Origin: Eutreptiella sp. 'Long Island Sound 2002'
Taxonomy: Eukaryota; Euglenozoa; Euglenophyceae; Eutreptiales; Eutreptiaceae
Assembly (NCBI GenBank): GCA_964036045.1
Contig: OZ038387.1
Coordinates: forward strand, 18,812,794-18,876,793
Length of the DNA: 64,000 nt
Direction: 5' to 3'
Under the pieces are notes generated by a model. That model ran no database searches and had not been told where the DNA came from. It was given only the letters and a program-made list of their open reading frames with translations. Shown here piece after piece: positions 1 through 13,100 of this stretch (positions within the stretch are counted from its first letter, which is position 1; every line of letters begins with the position of its first letter). Position numbers and translations under genes: made by a program.

Positions 1-1073
1 TACGCATAGTGGAATCGTTGCGTATACGTCCTGTACACGCATACGCATATGCGTATCCGCGAATGCATGCATATACGTACATATCTGGGACGGGATTTAC
101 CAAACGTCAACCAAAAATGGAGGGGTGAACCATAACAATGCAGTAGTACCACCAACATTGGGGCGGAGGGAAAAGATTTTTGCCACAATGAGAGTTTACT
201 GACAAAGATGCGACTGCAGAAGCAAAAGAATGGAATCGCAGATCTGCGACTGCAATCTGCGACCGCAGGTCCCTCTGCGGGCCTAAACATAGGGGGACAG
301 GCGTTGGTATTGTACACAAGACCTGCCTAGACAGCCCGGCGTCACAATCCCCTGGAGTTGGCACAGCGAAACTGGGTTGTCATACCACCTGGAACAGCAG
401 TGGGGCGCGCACACCGTGGTGCTGAGCAGCACATCGCTGCTAGACGTATACATCGGGAAAAAGAAAGGGAATGTTCCAGAAAAAATCAACAGTGGTGCTA
501 TAATGAATCCTGAGAAGCAGATGTAAAGCGCGGCAGGGGAAATCCACAAGTGGTGAAACCGGGAGATGCTTAGCAGTCAAACAGTGTGGACGGGAGAGGG
601 CTGTACGTACACACCTGTTTACGCATAAACGTAAACACATATACTTCGAGTATATGTCGTGTATACATATACGCGTATCTGAGCGTATACGTATGCGTAC
701 ATATGTCTATATAGGGAGTCTGAACATACATATACATTGCGTATACTGAAGGCATGGCGAAATAGGATGTGTGCAAACCATCAGTGCACTCCCCAAACCC
801 CTGAAAATCCGAAAATATCTAACACGTGCCATGCAACTGAGAAACCCCGAGCTCGTCATGCAAAGGTTGCCTGCATGCCCTCCACCTCAAGAAACCAAGG
901 TGTTGCTGCACCCTTACTTTCTGAATATTGGGACTTGGCATGTGCAACGTGCCGACAGTGTCTAATTGGCAGTTGGGATCAGCTGTTGCAGCATCTCAGC
1001 CCTACTGTGGCTAAGGACGGCTCGCGGCCATCCAAGGCCACAGATTTGCCCACATGTGCTCTGTTGTGCGCAG
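1..1073. other. Upstream intron or 5' region of the kinesin gene
   Basis: No kinesin exon recognised here. The first exon in the window enters in phase 1, so the N-terminal motor strands lie upstream. Positions 1-85 and 600-735 are alternating purine-pyrimidine runs built from TACGCATA/GTATAC-like words. The rest is unique sequence with only short chance reading frames. Confidence 0.5.
600..735. repeat. Alternating purine-pyrimidine low-complexity tract
   Basis: Dense GTATAC, GCGTAC and CATATA words, matching the style of positions 1-85. Self-complementary and able to form cruciform or left-handed DNA. No gene. Confidence 0.5.
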
Positions 1074-1148
1074 GTATTGGGGAGTGGGCGGATCAGAATA
1101 CTGTGTTCGACACACTGGGAAGGCCCGTGATGAACAGCGCGCTTGAAG
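1074..1148 (+). CDS. Kinesin exon 1: motor segment before the P-loop
   Basis: Encodes GIGEWADQNTVFDTLGRPVM then NSALE. This matches the VFxxLGxPVxxxAxxG segment that precedes the kinesin P-loop. Acceptor CAG at 1071-1073, donor GTCTGT at 1149. Enters and leaves in phase 1; the split glycine joins directly to exon 2. Confidence 0.85.
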
Positions 1149-4100
1149 GTCTGTGCTTTGTTGCCACCAAGAGAAAAGTCTACGACTCCCCACAACCTTC
1201 CGCAACCCTCAACCGAAACCCCACAAAGGAGTGGGAGAGGCTGTATGTGGTGTCTGCCTTTGTCAGAGAAAGGGGTGCGGAGTAAGAGGTGGGCGCTCTA
1301 TGAGAGAGCAGTGGGATGATCCATAACTGCTCCACCCTCCTCAACCCTCTACAATCCTTTACAGTCCTCAGTATTAGCATTAGTAATCACCGAGTACAGA
1401 CAACATGGGACAATTAGCAGTACATTCGTTCAGAGTTGGGGCCTAAACAAAAGGCACCATGGCTGTGGGGTGGGATTTGCTTTCACGCTGGTTTTCACAC
1501 AGATGCAGTTAGTTGCATTTGTAAGGCCGAGGCGGGCAGTGAGAACCGCCGTCGACACTGTTTACATTCCAAAACAAACATACTCGACTTGTTTAATCCA
1601 GTATAGGCCAGCCATGGTACATGATTGGTGGTGTTTGATTACAAAAGAACAAATACTCCAAGAGGGCCTTTGATGCCTACCTGTGTCACTCTCCCACGAA
1701 ACTCCCTATTGCTGTTGCCGAAACTCCCTGCGTCTAACAATGCTCCAGAAGCGGGTTTTCAGCCTGCTGGTAGCTGTCAGTTCAGTTGGCTGCAGGGACA
1801 TGAGGCTTTTGTTTGGTACATCCATGCACATGCAATTGGAAGTGCGTCTGTGTGGTTCGGTGCAGCTTACTTCACTGCAACACGACTGTTCACCTGGAAA
1901 AGTGGTTCCAGATTGATTGCAGATTTATGCATTCTTTGCACCCTCACGCGTCTGCACCTGCAAGTCATCGTTGGGCACCAATGCACAAAAAGGGTGCTTA
2001 AGGAACGGTTGACCGCGGCTTCCATTCTGTTGCACGGCTTTTAGGGAAGAACGTGTGCCTATTCGCATATGGACAGACTGGCGCAGGGAAGTCTTACTCT
2101 ATGGTATGTGCGCACCCTGAGCTTGACAGGGCAGATGGTGGTGCCGCCTGCATGGCTGTGGCCGGCTTGGTTTGTTTAAGTATGTACGGTGAAGACGCCC
2201 ATCGCAATGCAAACACACCCAAAAAGGTGCTTTGGGGGGACAGTAAGCACTATTGGGGGGGCCTAGTTGGTGCTAAATGAGTGTATAGGTACTCCCATTG
2301 TCACCAAATGATCATTTAACAACGGCTCAAGTGTCCTAGGAGTTTTTGGAGATCACCCTGAAAGCGCGATTTTTCAGCCAAGCCATGCTGGCTTTAAAAC
2401 GGCGAAAGGCTCACCAGTGGGGCCCCATATGGGGGCCGATCTAGGAAACTTGGAGATAGCACCCGAGACCCCGTCATTGGTTTGCGGGTCCATATAGAAA
2501 AAAAGTGGAAGAGGACCTGGCTATGCATTGACGCTCAGTGGCGGCTGTAGGCTAATTAAGTTTTGCCCAACACAACGGGCCCAAAACGGCGCCTTCAGGG
2601 CCAATAAGCACCGCTAGCAGGGCCTACCTGGTGCTACACGGCTCCCCATTACTTTATATGTGCTCCCATTGTCACCAAATGATCACCCACCGGCAGCCCA
2701 AGGGTCCCCAGGGGTTGTCGGGATCACCCCAACATCGCCATTTTTCAGCCAACCCATGGAGCTTGTGGGGCCCCATAGGGGGGCCAATCTTCTCTGAGAA
2801 ACCGGGAGATAGCACCAAGGACCCCCGCCATTGGATAGGGGGCCCATATAGAAGAAAAAAGTGGATCGGGACCTGCCTTTAAATCGACGCACAGTGGCGG
2901 CCATAGGCCGGCCGAGTACTGAACCAAAAACAGCAATTTTGGGGCTTTCAGGGGGGGGGGGGGCAGCCCAAGCTACATGGGCATAGCGGCCACTACGTGG
3001 GTCCCCATGGGTGCTCGAGTACCCGTGTTGTCACCAAATGACCACCCAAACCCATCCCACAGGCGATTGAAGAATTATAGACAAAATCAAAATTTCAAAA
3101 ACTTTCAAGGGCCACTAAACAACCTAATAAACAACAATTTGGGGGCTACCGGGGGGGGGCATGACCTAGGCTTCATGGGCCTAGTGGCCACTAAATGGGT
3201 CCCCATGGGTGCCAGTGTATCGGATTGTCACCAAATGATCACCCAAACCCATCCTCGGGCTGATGGAAGGATTTTGGAAAAAAGTCAACCAAGACCACCT
3301 CGCAAAAAAATTGGCCCAAGCAATGAACCCCCAAATAGCAGATTGTGCAACAATCCATCAGATCCATCAACATAATCCATTGTCAAAGGCCAAAACTCAT
3401 TTTTACATCGAACTGACGCCAGAACAAGTATATGCGCTTCTTGGAATCAGTTGAGATTTGGCATTTGCCATTCAGGGATCATCCGAGATCATCCACAATC
3501 ATCCATAATGAGGGTCTGGCCCATCCACAATCAGGGCCATGATGTTGGATTCTAAAGGCAAAACTCACTTTCACACCAAAAAAACATCAGAACAAGTCCA
3601 TTCTGGACAATTACAAACATCGACATATAAATGGTATTTGGAAAGGCCCACACTGCGCTTTTAGGCCCTAATGGGCACCAACAGGGGGGCCTGATTGGTG
3701 TTGAATGGTTCCCTATGGGTTGTTACGGCTGTTACGCATTTTGTCACCAATTGACCCACCCAAGCATGGCCCGTGGGGTCGTAAGAGGTTCCGCAGAAAT
3801 TGTGATTCTTCAACCAACCTATTCCGAGCTGAAACCGGGACCACATACGGGGGCCGATCTTGGATACCTGGAGGTAGAACCTGGGACCCCAATTGGTTTG
3901 GGGAACCATGCAGAAGAAAAAAGTTCTCTGGGACCTGGTCTGCATGGACACATAGTGACCACAATAGGCCAGCAAAAATTTTGACCCCCCCCCCCTCCCC
4001 TGAAACGCCCCCCAAAAGCGGTCCCCGGTATGGGGGGGGGGGGGGCTGAGGAGTCAAAATCAAAAAATTCATTGGGCGATAGTTTTGTCTCCCAAAATGG

Positions 4101-7100
4101 TGATTTTAGGGATTAAACATCCAATATCACACATTGGCTTGCTGCGCTAATACCCCCCAAACTGGGGGTACATGCCGCCTGTGCCGGCGCTTGATCTAAT
4201 AACGCTCTTTTGGCTCTAACCTTGAACCTCCCCATCTCACTGCATTAGCCCCCCCCCCCCTGTATAATTAGGTCACACCCCCCCTGTATAAGACCCCCAA
4301 GCAAGCTGAGATAGCATCCCCCCCAGCGTAAGCAAATTGGAGCTCCCCCTGCGCTCATGGGGAAATGCGGGGCGGTAAATGACCACTGTGCTGAAAGGAA
4401 CACGCAGAAATGCAGGAAATTGCCATTGCGTTGAATAAAAAAAACGGAAAGTCGGAAAAATACTGTGCTGATGGGAAAATGTGGACAAGTGGACAATAAC
4501 GGTACATGGGGTACTTTACAGGCTGTTCAGTTTGCAGTGTTTGATGTGCGAACCATCAAGCGAAAGAAACCAAAAAATGTTTTCAGACACTTTCCTTGCA
4601 ACTACACAAGTTGAAAAGGCTCTTGGGGGGACCCCTAGGGCTCTTTCAAGCCATTTCAATTCAAAAAAGGTGCAGCAAGTATCCCCGCTTGCCTCTCAGG
4701 GGCTCTACACCAACAACTCCATGGAAATGCTGAGGTGCTAGGTGGGTCATGATACCATCTATGCAGGCCTCTAGGCCACATGTGGCGCAACGTGCATGCA
4801 CACAGGCACCGTCGGGTCAGGGTCAGGATCTGCGTTGCAGGATCCTGGTGCAGGACTCCCGACATCCATCCTCCAACTGTCGGCTTGCTGTCTGGTCCGG
4901 ACCTCTACCCCCAGTGTGGGACAGGGTGGCCACGGTGGACTCAAATGGTTCGTTGGGCCGATCTGTGATGAACGCTGTGCAGGTCCTCGGAGGCCCTCCT
5001 CAGCGTTGATGGGTGTGGACGTGGGCAGTAGGAAGTATGAAGTAGGAGGTAGGCCCTTGAGCAATGGATGTACAGCAGCACAGAATTTTGTGGCGCGTTT
5101 TTTTGTCAACCTGCCGCTGAAAACTTTCGTGTGTATGACCCTGGCCCAAAGGCGGATGAAATGCCTGGACACTGCGATTCTGCAGTGAACAACTGCTCGC
5201 TCCCTGTCTACATCTTCTCTGGTCCATCAACCACTTTGGTACTGTCACCTTCAAGTCCCCGTTGCGGTGCACTCGGGAGGGCGACAGCTCATCGCCTGCC
5301 CTGCCCTCTCTCAACAGTTGGGCAAGCAAGACGATCCTGGAATCATTCCACGGGTGTGTACAATATGGCCTCAGTACCCCTGTGTTTGTGTGGCCCCCAT
5401 ATACGTTTGCGTGGCTGTGCGTACGCACCCCCCCCCCCCCCCGAAACGCAAGGACGGGTTGGCACCGTGTTCATGCCAACTACTACGAAGTGAATCCCCA
5501 TCCTGAGACAACAGCGTAACGGCAGCCGAGAGTCCAGAGCAGCAGACAGCCCACGGCAGAACGACTGGGCACCATGAACCAGAGTAAGCAAACGAGGAAG
5601 CAAGAACGGCACGAGCAACAGGATCTAGCCAACGGAAAGATATTGGCCCAAAGAGTATACGAACTGTCGTACAAAATGGTGGGATGGGGGCTCAAGGAGG
5701 GTGGGTACTCGGGCCCATTTTCTGGGATTTTGGGCCGCACATCCACACCTACACACCTGCACACACCTCCACACCCACACCCACATCCACCCACACCCAC
5801 ACACAGACCTTCCACCCCCCCCCCCCCACTCACACACCCACACCCACCCACCCACCCACACACACACACATACTAACACGGATCTTCTGGTCGTTTCGCT
5901 GCTCCGCACAGCATGACCGGCGAATTCCGTTCGTGCGCTGACCCTGCTGACCCATTCTGGTGTCCCTCCATAATATGCCCCCCTCCCTTCCCCCCCCCCC
6001 CCCCCCAGACACAGACACAAAAAAAACAGAAAAACAAATGGCAAAGGGCTGGATATGCTGTGCACCACCAAGGGGTACCTCTTGGTGATCCGAAACTTCA
6101 ATGTCTTGGGAAAGAAAGCGCATGGGAGGGACGCCGTGGGGCAAAAGCAGCACTTGTGAAGAGAGGGACCACCGTACCACTCTCTCCGAGTAAAAGCCCA
6201 CCCCCCACAGTATTGGAACAAGCAATTTCAACAATTGATTTCGAGAAGTCAAACCAGTGCGCACACCCGGAAGTGCCAACAGGCGTGCTTACCGCTTGCT
6301 TGACCTTTATGGCAACCTCCCTCCCACACACAGCAACGCCGACTGGATCCAATCCCACTGCGCGTCCAGCACACACAAGCTCCCACACATAGGCATATGC
6401 TCATGTGTTCAACCAGAATGTCGAGCGGAGCAACGCAGACGTAAAAGCGCTGTCTGAACCCCCTGACGCAATTTTCTTCACATTTGTGATTCAGCCAGGG
6501 TCTTATGGGTGAATTGGTGGGCACGCTAGAGTCCTCAGAGAGCCAAAATCACCCCTTTTGCCCTGTATTTGGGTCGCGGCCTGCCACCATCCGCGCCCAT
6601 GCATCCCGGGGCGCCATCCAGGTACGATACCGAGACCGAGACCGAAACCCCTCCAAAGTCACCCTTGGTCCAGTAGTAGGCGAGTCAACGCACTTGCGCC
6701 ACTGCTTGGCCCGGACTCGCAACCGTTGACGCCCCGCCCGGGGCATACGCCGAAAAGATCGCGCAGAACATTTCTTGTAGGGACGCTCAGGTCTATGGAG
6801 CTGTTGGTTGTTCATGACACTTCGGTTTCCATTCTTCAACTTTGGGTCCAGGCAATAACGTGTTTCTGTGTCGTCTGGCCTCCATTTTGTTGCCGTTCAG
6901 ACTTGCGACGCCATCTTCGAATTGATTGACAACAACCAAGATGCGTCTCTGGTATGTTTTACCGATGCGATTGGTGTGCATGAGCCTGTGTATTGAGATG
7001 GCGTTTGTGAGCCCGTGGTCCTGGTCTGTGCCGCACTCATGTTCGGCATTATGTTTGTGCCAGTACAAACGTGCAGGCGCACATCTGTGCACAACGGCAC

Positions 7101-10100
7101 ATTCATAAATCCCGATTGCGGTTCAATGGGTAGTTGTGGGGGGGGGGGGTGTGCTAGCAGAAAAAGAAAGAGCCCGAAATTCGGAGGAACGCAAGCAGCA
7201 AAGCAACTGGGCACAGGGCCGCCCCACACACGGCAGTGAGACGAACCCCAACAGGACACACAACAATACACAAGGGAACCATGAGGTGCGAGCACTGCAG
7301 CAACCACCAAATGCGGCGCACGCCGAGAGAGCCATCAGCAAACACCTGCCCCGCTCCCTCTACAAGGTGCCCACGTACTCCACAAGGGTGGGAACTGCGC
7401 CCCGCGCGCCGGGAGGTGCCCGCCACGGGGGTGGCAACAGGGCCGTGACCAGCCAACCGCGCACGGGACAGTCCACATCGTACGGAGATGTGAACAGGTG
7501 GGACAGGAGTGGGTGCGCGACAGGGGCACCCAGGAGCGCCAACAGACAGGTGGAGGAGCAACACAGACACACAGGATGCGGGAGCCACACCAGGAGGGAC
7601 AAGGGCGAGCACAGCCAACAAGGAGGAGGGGCACAGCAAGGCAGCAGAGGCAACCAGAACAGCAGGAACAGGGAACCAGAATGGAGCGGATGGCAGAGCG
7701 TGCGCATGGGGGGCAGCGACAGTAAAGAGGATGGCTTGGCCAGCCAGCCCTGTCGCTACCGGGTGCCAGGGCAACCCCTGCTCAACCGGCATCAGGTGGG
7801 GGGTGTCTCCCGCAGCCCAGATGGGCTGTTTGCGCAACAGGAGCAGGAGCCCATCAGGGGCACACCAGCCGTGAGGGGGAAAAGGACATATGGTGGACGG
7901 CCGGGACAGCGCGTGGAGGAACAGGGCACCTGGGCCTCACGCACACAGAAACACAGCGAGGCAGGCTACAGATGGCCTGTGGACAGAGGCGCGTGGACAG
8001 CAAAAACAGTCAAACGACCCCGGCAACAACCAGCGCATCCTCAATACGCCAATTATTGGGCGCCGCTGACGCGCAAACGGCACACCATGCCACATTCAGC
8101 ACAGCCCCAACACACCAACTACTGGGCTCTGCAAACGCGGAAACGACACCAGCAAGAGCACCGGCCGCAGCGGCCGACAGAAAGCAGCACCCCGACGCAA
8201 CATGCGAAGGGAAGAACGGGTGACTGTCCAGGGCCCCGTAAAGGAGCAACAACCAGACGGAATGTCACACAGGGGGGCTCACACACGATCTGCCATGTTC
8301 TTCTCCTTGTTTGTGCACCGTTTTGTAGTCCCACTCACCCGCACTCTCTCCTCCAGCTAACTCTTGGCTCGGGTGAAGGGTTCGCTGAAGCTCTCACCTG
8401 AGCAGCATTGCCGCTGCTGTAATGGTAAGAGCGCATTTCGCGGGATATGTGCCCGTGGGTGGCCGTCCTGTTTAAAAAGAGGCTTTTTGCAACGCTACCA
8501 TTGCGGACTCCCCCTGTCCATGCCCATGCCCTCCAGCGAACAGCCCCCGTTGGAGCTCGGCCAGACATGACGCGGGCATGCGGCAGGAAGGCTGCGCTTC
8601 GTCAAGAGTCAGTCCTGTGCCATGTGCCATTCAGGAATATCCGCCCCCGTCGCAAACAGACCTCAGTGGAACCAGTGGAACCAGCTGCAACCAGTGCGTG
8701 GCGGGACAGTGCCGAACCCAGGTCCCCCGGATCATGTTTGAGGTGCCGGCGAGCCCGGCTGTGGCCTCCCCTCCCACACTTCCACAGGGTGCCATCTATG
8801 TCTCTCGCCTCCCTTCAGACTTATGTTGTAGAAATTCAAGTTGTGGAGATTTACTGTGAGATGATCAATGACTTGCTCGCAGATCGTAAGAAGTGGCCTG
8901 CCGTATGCTCTGGGGTTGCACCGTGATGGCAGGGCTAGTCATACTGCACAGGCGCATGCCGTCCATGCAGTGCACCCCCGCTTAGGGCACTAGCCACTTT
9001 GGAACCCACTCTCGTATCCCGCCCTCATTTATCAGGACTTTTCCCCCGGCCCGCTCCCTCCCCCTCTCGCTCTGCCGCTCCATGGCTGGGTCGGCATGCT
9101 GCCTGCAGGGGCAGGGGGTGGCAGGGAGGGCAGCCGGTCTGTCAGCTGGGTGAGTTGGTGACTTTTTTACTTGGCACGGCCTCGTGTGCATACCCGCTTC
9201 CACCACGGCCTCCTCTGAACATCCCCTTCCTTGGCATGTCCTCCCCTATCCCATGGGCGGGAGGGAGCAGGCAATGCTGGGCCTGGCTGCAGGCAAGCCT
9301 CCGTGTTGGCTGACAAATCGGCTAATGTCGGCTAGCCCAAAAATTGCCATTTTTCCAGTCGGCTAGTTCGGCGAGCAAAATTTATCAAAGACACCTGAGG
9401 GAAAGGTGGCGAGGCTGTGGAAAAATGGGGAAATTGGGATAGGGGAAAATGGGAAATTTATCCCATTCCCCCCCGTTTTTATCCCATTTTCCTCCCGTTT
9501 CCCAACAATTTCACACATTTTTTCTACATTTCCCACAAGGTATTTTTGGCAATTTCTCACAATTCTCCATTCCCCCCCATTTCCCCCATTTCCCCCCATT
9601 TTGCTCCATTTTGCCCCATTTTCCCATTTCTCCCATTTTTCCAAGCCCCCGCGGCTAGGCGGCTAATTCGGCTGCGGCTAATGTGGATGCCTTTGCAGGG
9701 GGGGTGCTTATCCTGCGGCACTTGCGGCGCACCCTGTGGCACACCCTGCGGCGTGCAATTTGGGTGATTATCTTGGATATAGTGCACGGGGGGGGCGACT
9801 CCGCGGGTCCTGGGACGCCAACTACCCCTGCCCCCCCCCCCCCCCCCCTAGGGGCCTTCGGCCAACAGTTAGTTGCCAAAGGTGTCGCCCTCAGGCGTCC
9901 ATGGGCGCCGAAGGCGCCCGATGCTACATGAACACCAAAGGTGAATTTTGTCCAATTTGCACCCCAACACTATCCTTAAACCCAACGTTGACTCCAACAC
10001 CCACCCCCAACCCTCAGCCTACTCCTATCCCTACACCTAACCCTAATCAAGAGTGAATATTGGGACCGAGCTGGTGGGGGAGGGAACATTAGATATGACT

Positions 10101-13100
10101 GGTGAGGGACATCAAGAATGATTCACACATTGATGGCTCTTGACGAAGTGAAATCAGGTTGCAAGTGAACCCCATCACCACGAGGCCCACTTTCAAGGCT
10201 TTTTGGATTTGTGAGGGGCCAAAATGCCCCAAAATGGGCTCAAAATGGACTCATTTGACCCGTTGGTGCACCCCAAATGGTCTAGGATGAGGTTTGGAAA
10301 AATGCGTTTTTGACCCATTTTTCACCCATTTTTGGTCCCAAAACAGCCCATTTTCAAGGCATTTTGGGATTTTCGGAGGACCAAAAAGGGCCACCACAAG
10401 CTCAAAACGGTCCAAAAATACATGTTTTAGCATCACACATGGTGTAGGATCATTTTTGAAAAAAGTCATTTTTTGCCCCTACTAGACCCTGTTGACCCAT
10501 TTGGGCACCCACCTGTTTGGGCTTGAGCTTACACCAATGAGTCACACATTGAAGGCCGTTGATAGAGTGGAATCAGCTTGCAAGTGATCCCCATCACCAC
10601 GGGGCCCACTTTCAAGGCTTTTTTGAACTTCTGAGGGGCCAAATTCCCCCAAAATGGGCTCAAAATGGGTTCATTTCACCCGTTGGTGCACCCCAAATGG
10701 TCAAGGATGAGGTTTGCAAAAATGTGTTTTTGACCCATTTTTCACCCATTTTTGGTCCCAAAACAGCCCATTTTCAAGGCATTTTGGGATTTTCGGAGGA
10801 CCAAAATGGGCCACCACAAGCTCAAAACAGTCCAAAAACACTTGTTTTAACATCACACATGGTGTAGGATCATTTTTGAAAAAAGTCATTTTTTGCCCCT
10901 ACTGGACCCTGTTGACCCATTTGGGCACCCACCTGTTTGGGCTTGAGCTTGCAGCTTGCCGCAGCCTGCTGGGGCTATGTATGGGGGTCCAGGCGTTCGT
11001 TTGGGCAATTCTGAGGGGTGGAAACCACAAAAAGGGGGGGGTTGCGGGTGGACTAGGTGCCCTCGGAATCGCGTTTTGGACCATGTAGCCAAAGATATGG
11101 CCTGTTCTTGGTTTGTGGCTGTTGCCAGCCAATCTGCACAAAATTTGGGGCTTCTGGGGTCTTTTTGGGCCGTTTCAAGGACATATGGTGGAGTTAGAGG
11201 GCCGCAAAGAGCTCGTTGACACAGGAAAGTCAAGCCGCACGTGGAGTGTACCCACCGTTTCCCTTTGTTTGGCCGTTTTGAATGGGTTCTAGGGATGTTT
11301 TGGCCCAAAAATGGCTGTTTTGGCCCTAAACTGTAGTTTTTGAAACTGAGGTCCGCCACTTGCGACACCCGTTCCCGGCCGCCACCGTTGAGTTTCTGGC
11401 TCATACTTTGTAGGGTTGTCCCTCACACCCATAGGTATCATCCACCAAAATTTCACCCGAATCCGAAGCACCACGACGGAGTTCTGATTTTTCCCCATTT
11501 CGCGCGTGCTGCTGCTTGCTTGCTGCTTGCTGCTGCTTGCTGCTGCTTGCTGCTGCTGCTGCTGCTGCTAAACCTGGTAGGTCCACCCTAGACACTAAAA
11601 AGGGTTATAAAACCAAGACTGGTTCCACCAGCTCGGTGACCCTAACCCTAGCCCTAACCCTAGCCCTGGCTCTCACCCTAGGCTAGGGTCAGAGTGAGTG
11701 TTGGGGTCCAAAATGGAGAGCAATGATGTGGCAAAAGCAGCCATGAACGAAATTGGGGGGATCTTGTTCAGCCCAATCAACATGGCTGGCATGGCCAAAC
11801 CAATTGGCTGCAAAGGTTAGGGTTAGGTTTATGGTGATGGTATGGTTAGAGGGAGGGCAAGGGAAGGTAAGGGGAGCCTGTGCCCCCCCCCCCCAACACC
11901 CCAAATCGCCCAACCTGGACCCCCCTCCCACCACCCCTAATTGCCCCACTTGGACCCCCCCCCCCCAACCGACCCTCCCGGAGCCCCCCCCCCAGCCCCT
12001 CCTATACCCCCCCCCATTCGCCCTCCCTGAACCCCCCCCCCCCCCCCCCCCCCCCCAAGGGGCCTCCGGCCAACAGTTAGTTGGGGGGGTAGTTGGCGTC
12101 CAGAACCGAGGGGTCGCCCCCCCCGTGATATAGTGGTACATACACACATGCGTTTTTAATTTAGCGTATACCCCTATACGCCTTTTTTCCCCTATTTTTG
12201 TTACTATTTACTTTTTTGGGCCTCTTCCCCCCATAAATGATGCATTTGTTGCCCGTCCCCAATATTAAATGGGCTGTGGATGAACTTTGAGTCGTCCCTG
12301 CTTTGGGCACTCCTCAGACGGCAAGGGTTAGGTAGCACGGGCGTGGTTGCCAGCTAGGACCCGACCCCAAGGGTAACCCCCCCTCTACAGACCCCAAAAT
12401 GGTTCTATGGAACAATGGGTTTCGTGGGCTTCGGAGGTAATCTGCTGAACTAAGCTAAACGAAACCTATGGTGGCGTGTAAGAGTGCTCTGAGCGCCAGA
12501 TCAGGCAGACGAGGCACTATACAAATGTCATTTGTTGCTCATTGAAGATCCCGCCCTCAAGCTTAGCCCCGGTTCGATGTGGCGGTGCCATAGTCTCTCC
12601 TCTGTAGAGAGTGATGGTGTCAACCGATCAACGTGCACGGAATTTTTTTGTTCCGGTGTATGTATTTCCCAGAACTGAAGCTAATTACCCTTACCCTGTG
12701 CGCAGTAAGCGCTCCCAGGTGGGCCCACTGGCTGGTTGGGTACCGTGTAGTAAGATGGGTATCCAGTGCCATGTCTTTGGTGTCACGTGCTTTTTGATTG
12801 AGGTCCAATGTGTCTACCGGGAGTGGGGGAGTGAAAGTGCTGCTTCATGGGCAAGAGTCCAATCGTGATCCCCACTGCTCACACTTGCAGTGTGCTGCTC
12901 CCGTGGCTCCACACCCCCGTCGGCGCGGCAGACTCCATAATGCAGTCAGTCCCGTGAAGCTCGGAGGGTGCTCGCCACCACTGGGAAGTGTGGCACGGGG
13001 CCAGGGGGTTCTAGATCACTACGTGTTACCCACCAGTGGTGTGATAACTCTCCAGGCCCGCCGGATTTAACCGGACATGGGTTCGGCGCACTTATCAGCA

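Noticed and set aside
5630-5720. MVGWGLKEGG resembling the kinesin MxGYGxxxG loop
   Set aside because: No suitable splice sites or phase; exon 3 at 5318 supplies this segment.
5483-6221. Minus-strand Gly/Val/Cys-rich frames
   Set aside because: Translations of the CA-rich minisatellite.
9109-9149. Alternative kinesin exon (CTGCAG acceptor, GTGAGT donor)
   Set aside because: Would fit the phase if exon 5 ended at 8885, but its product (RAGGGREGSRSVSW) does not resemble the family; extending exon 5 to 8902 is simpler.
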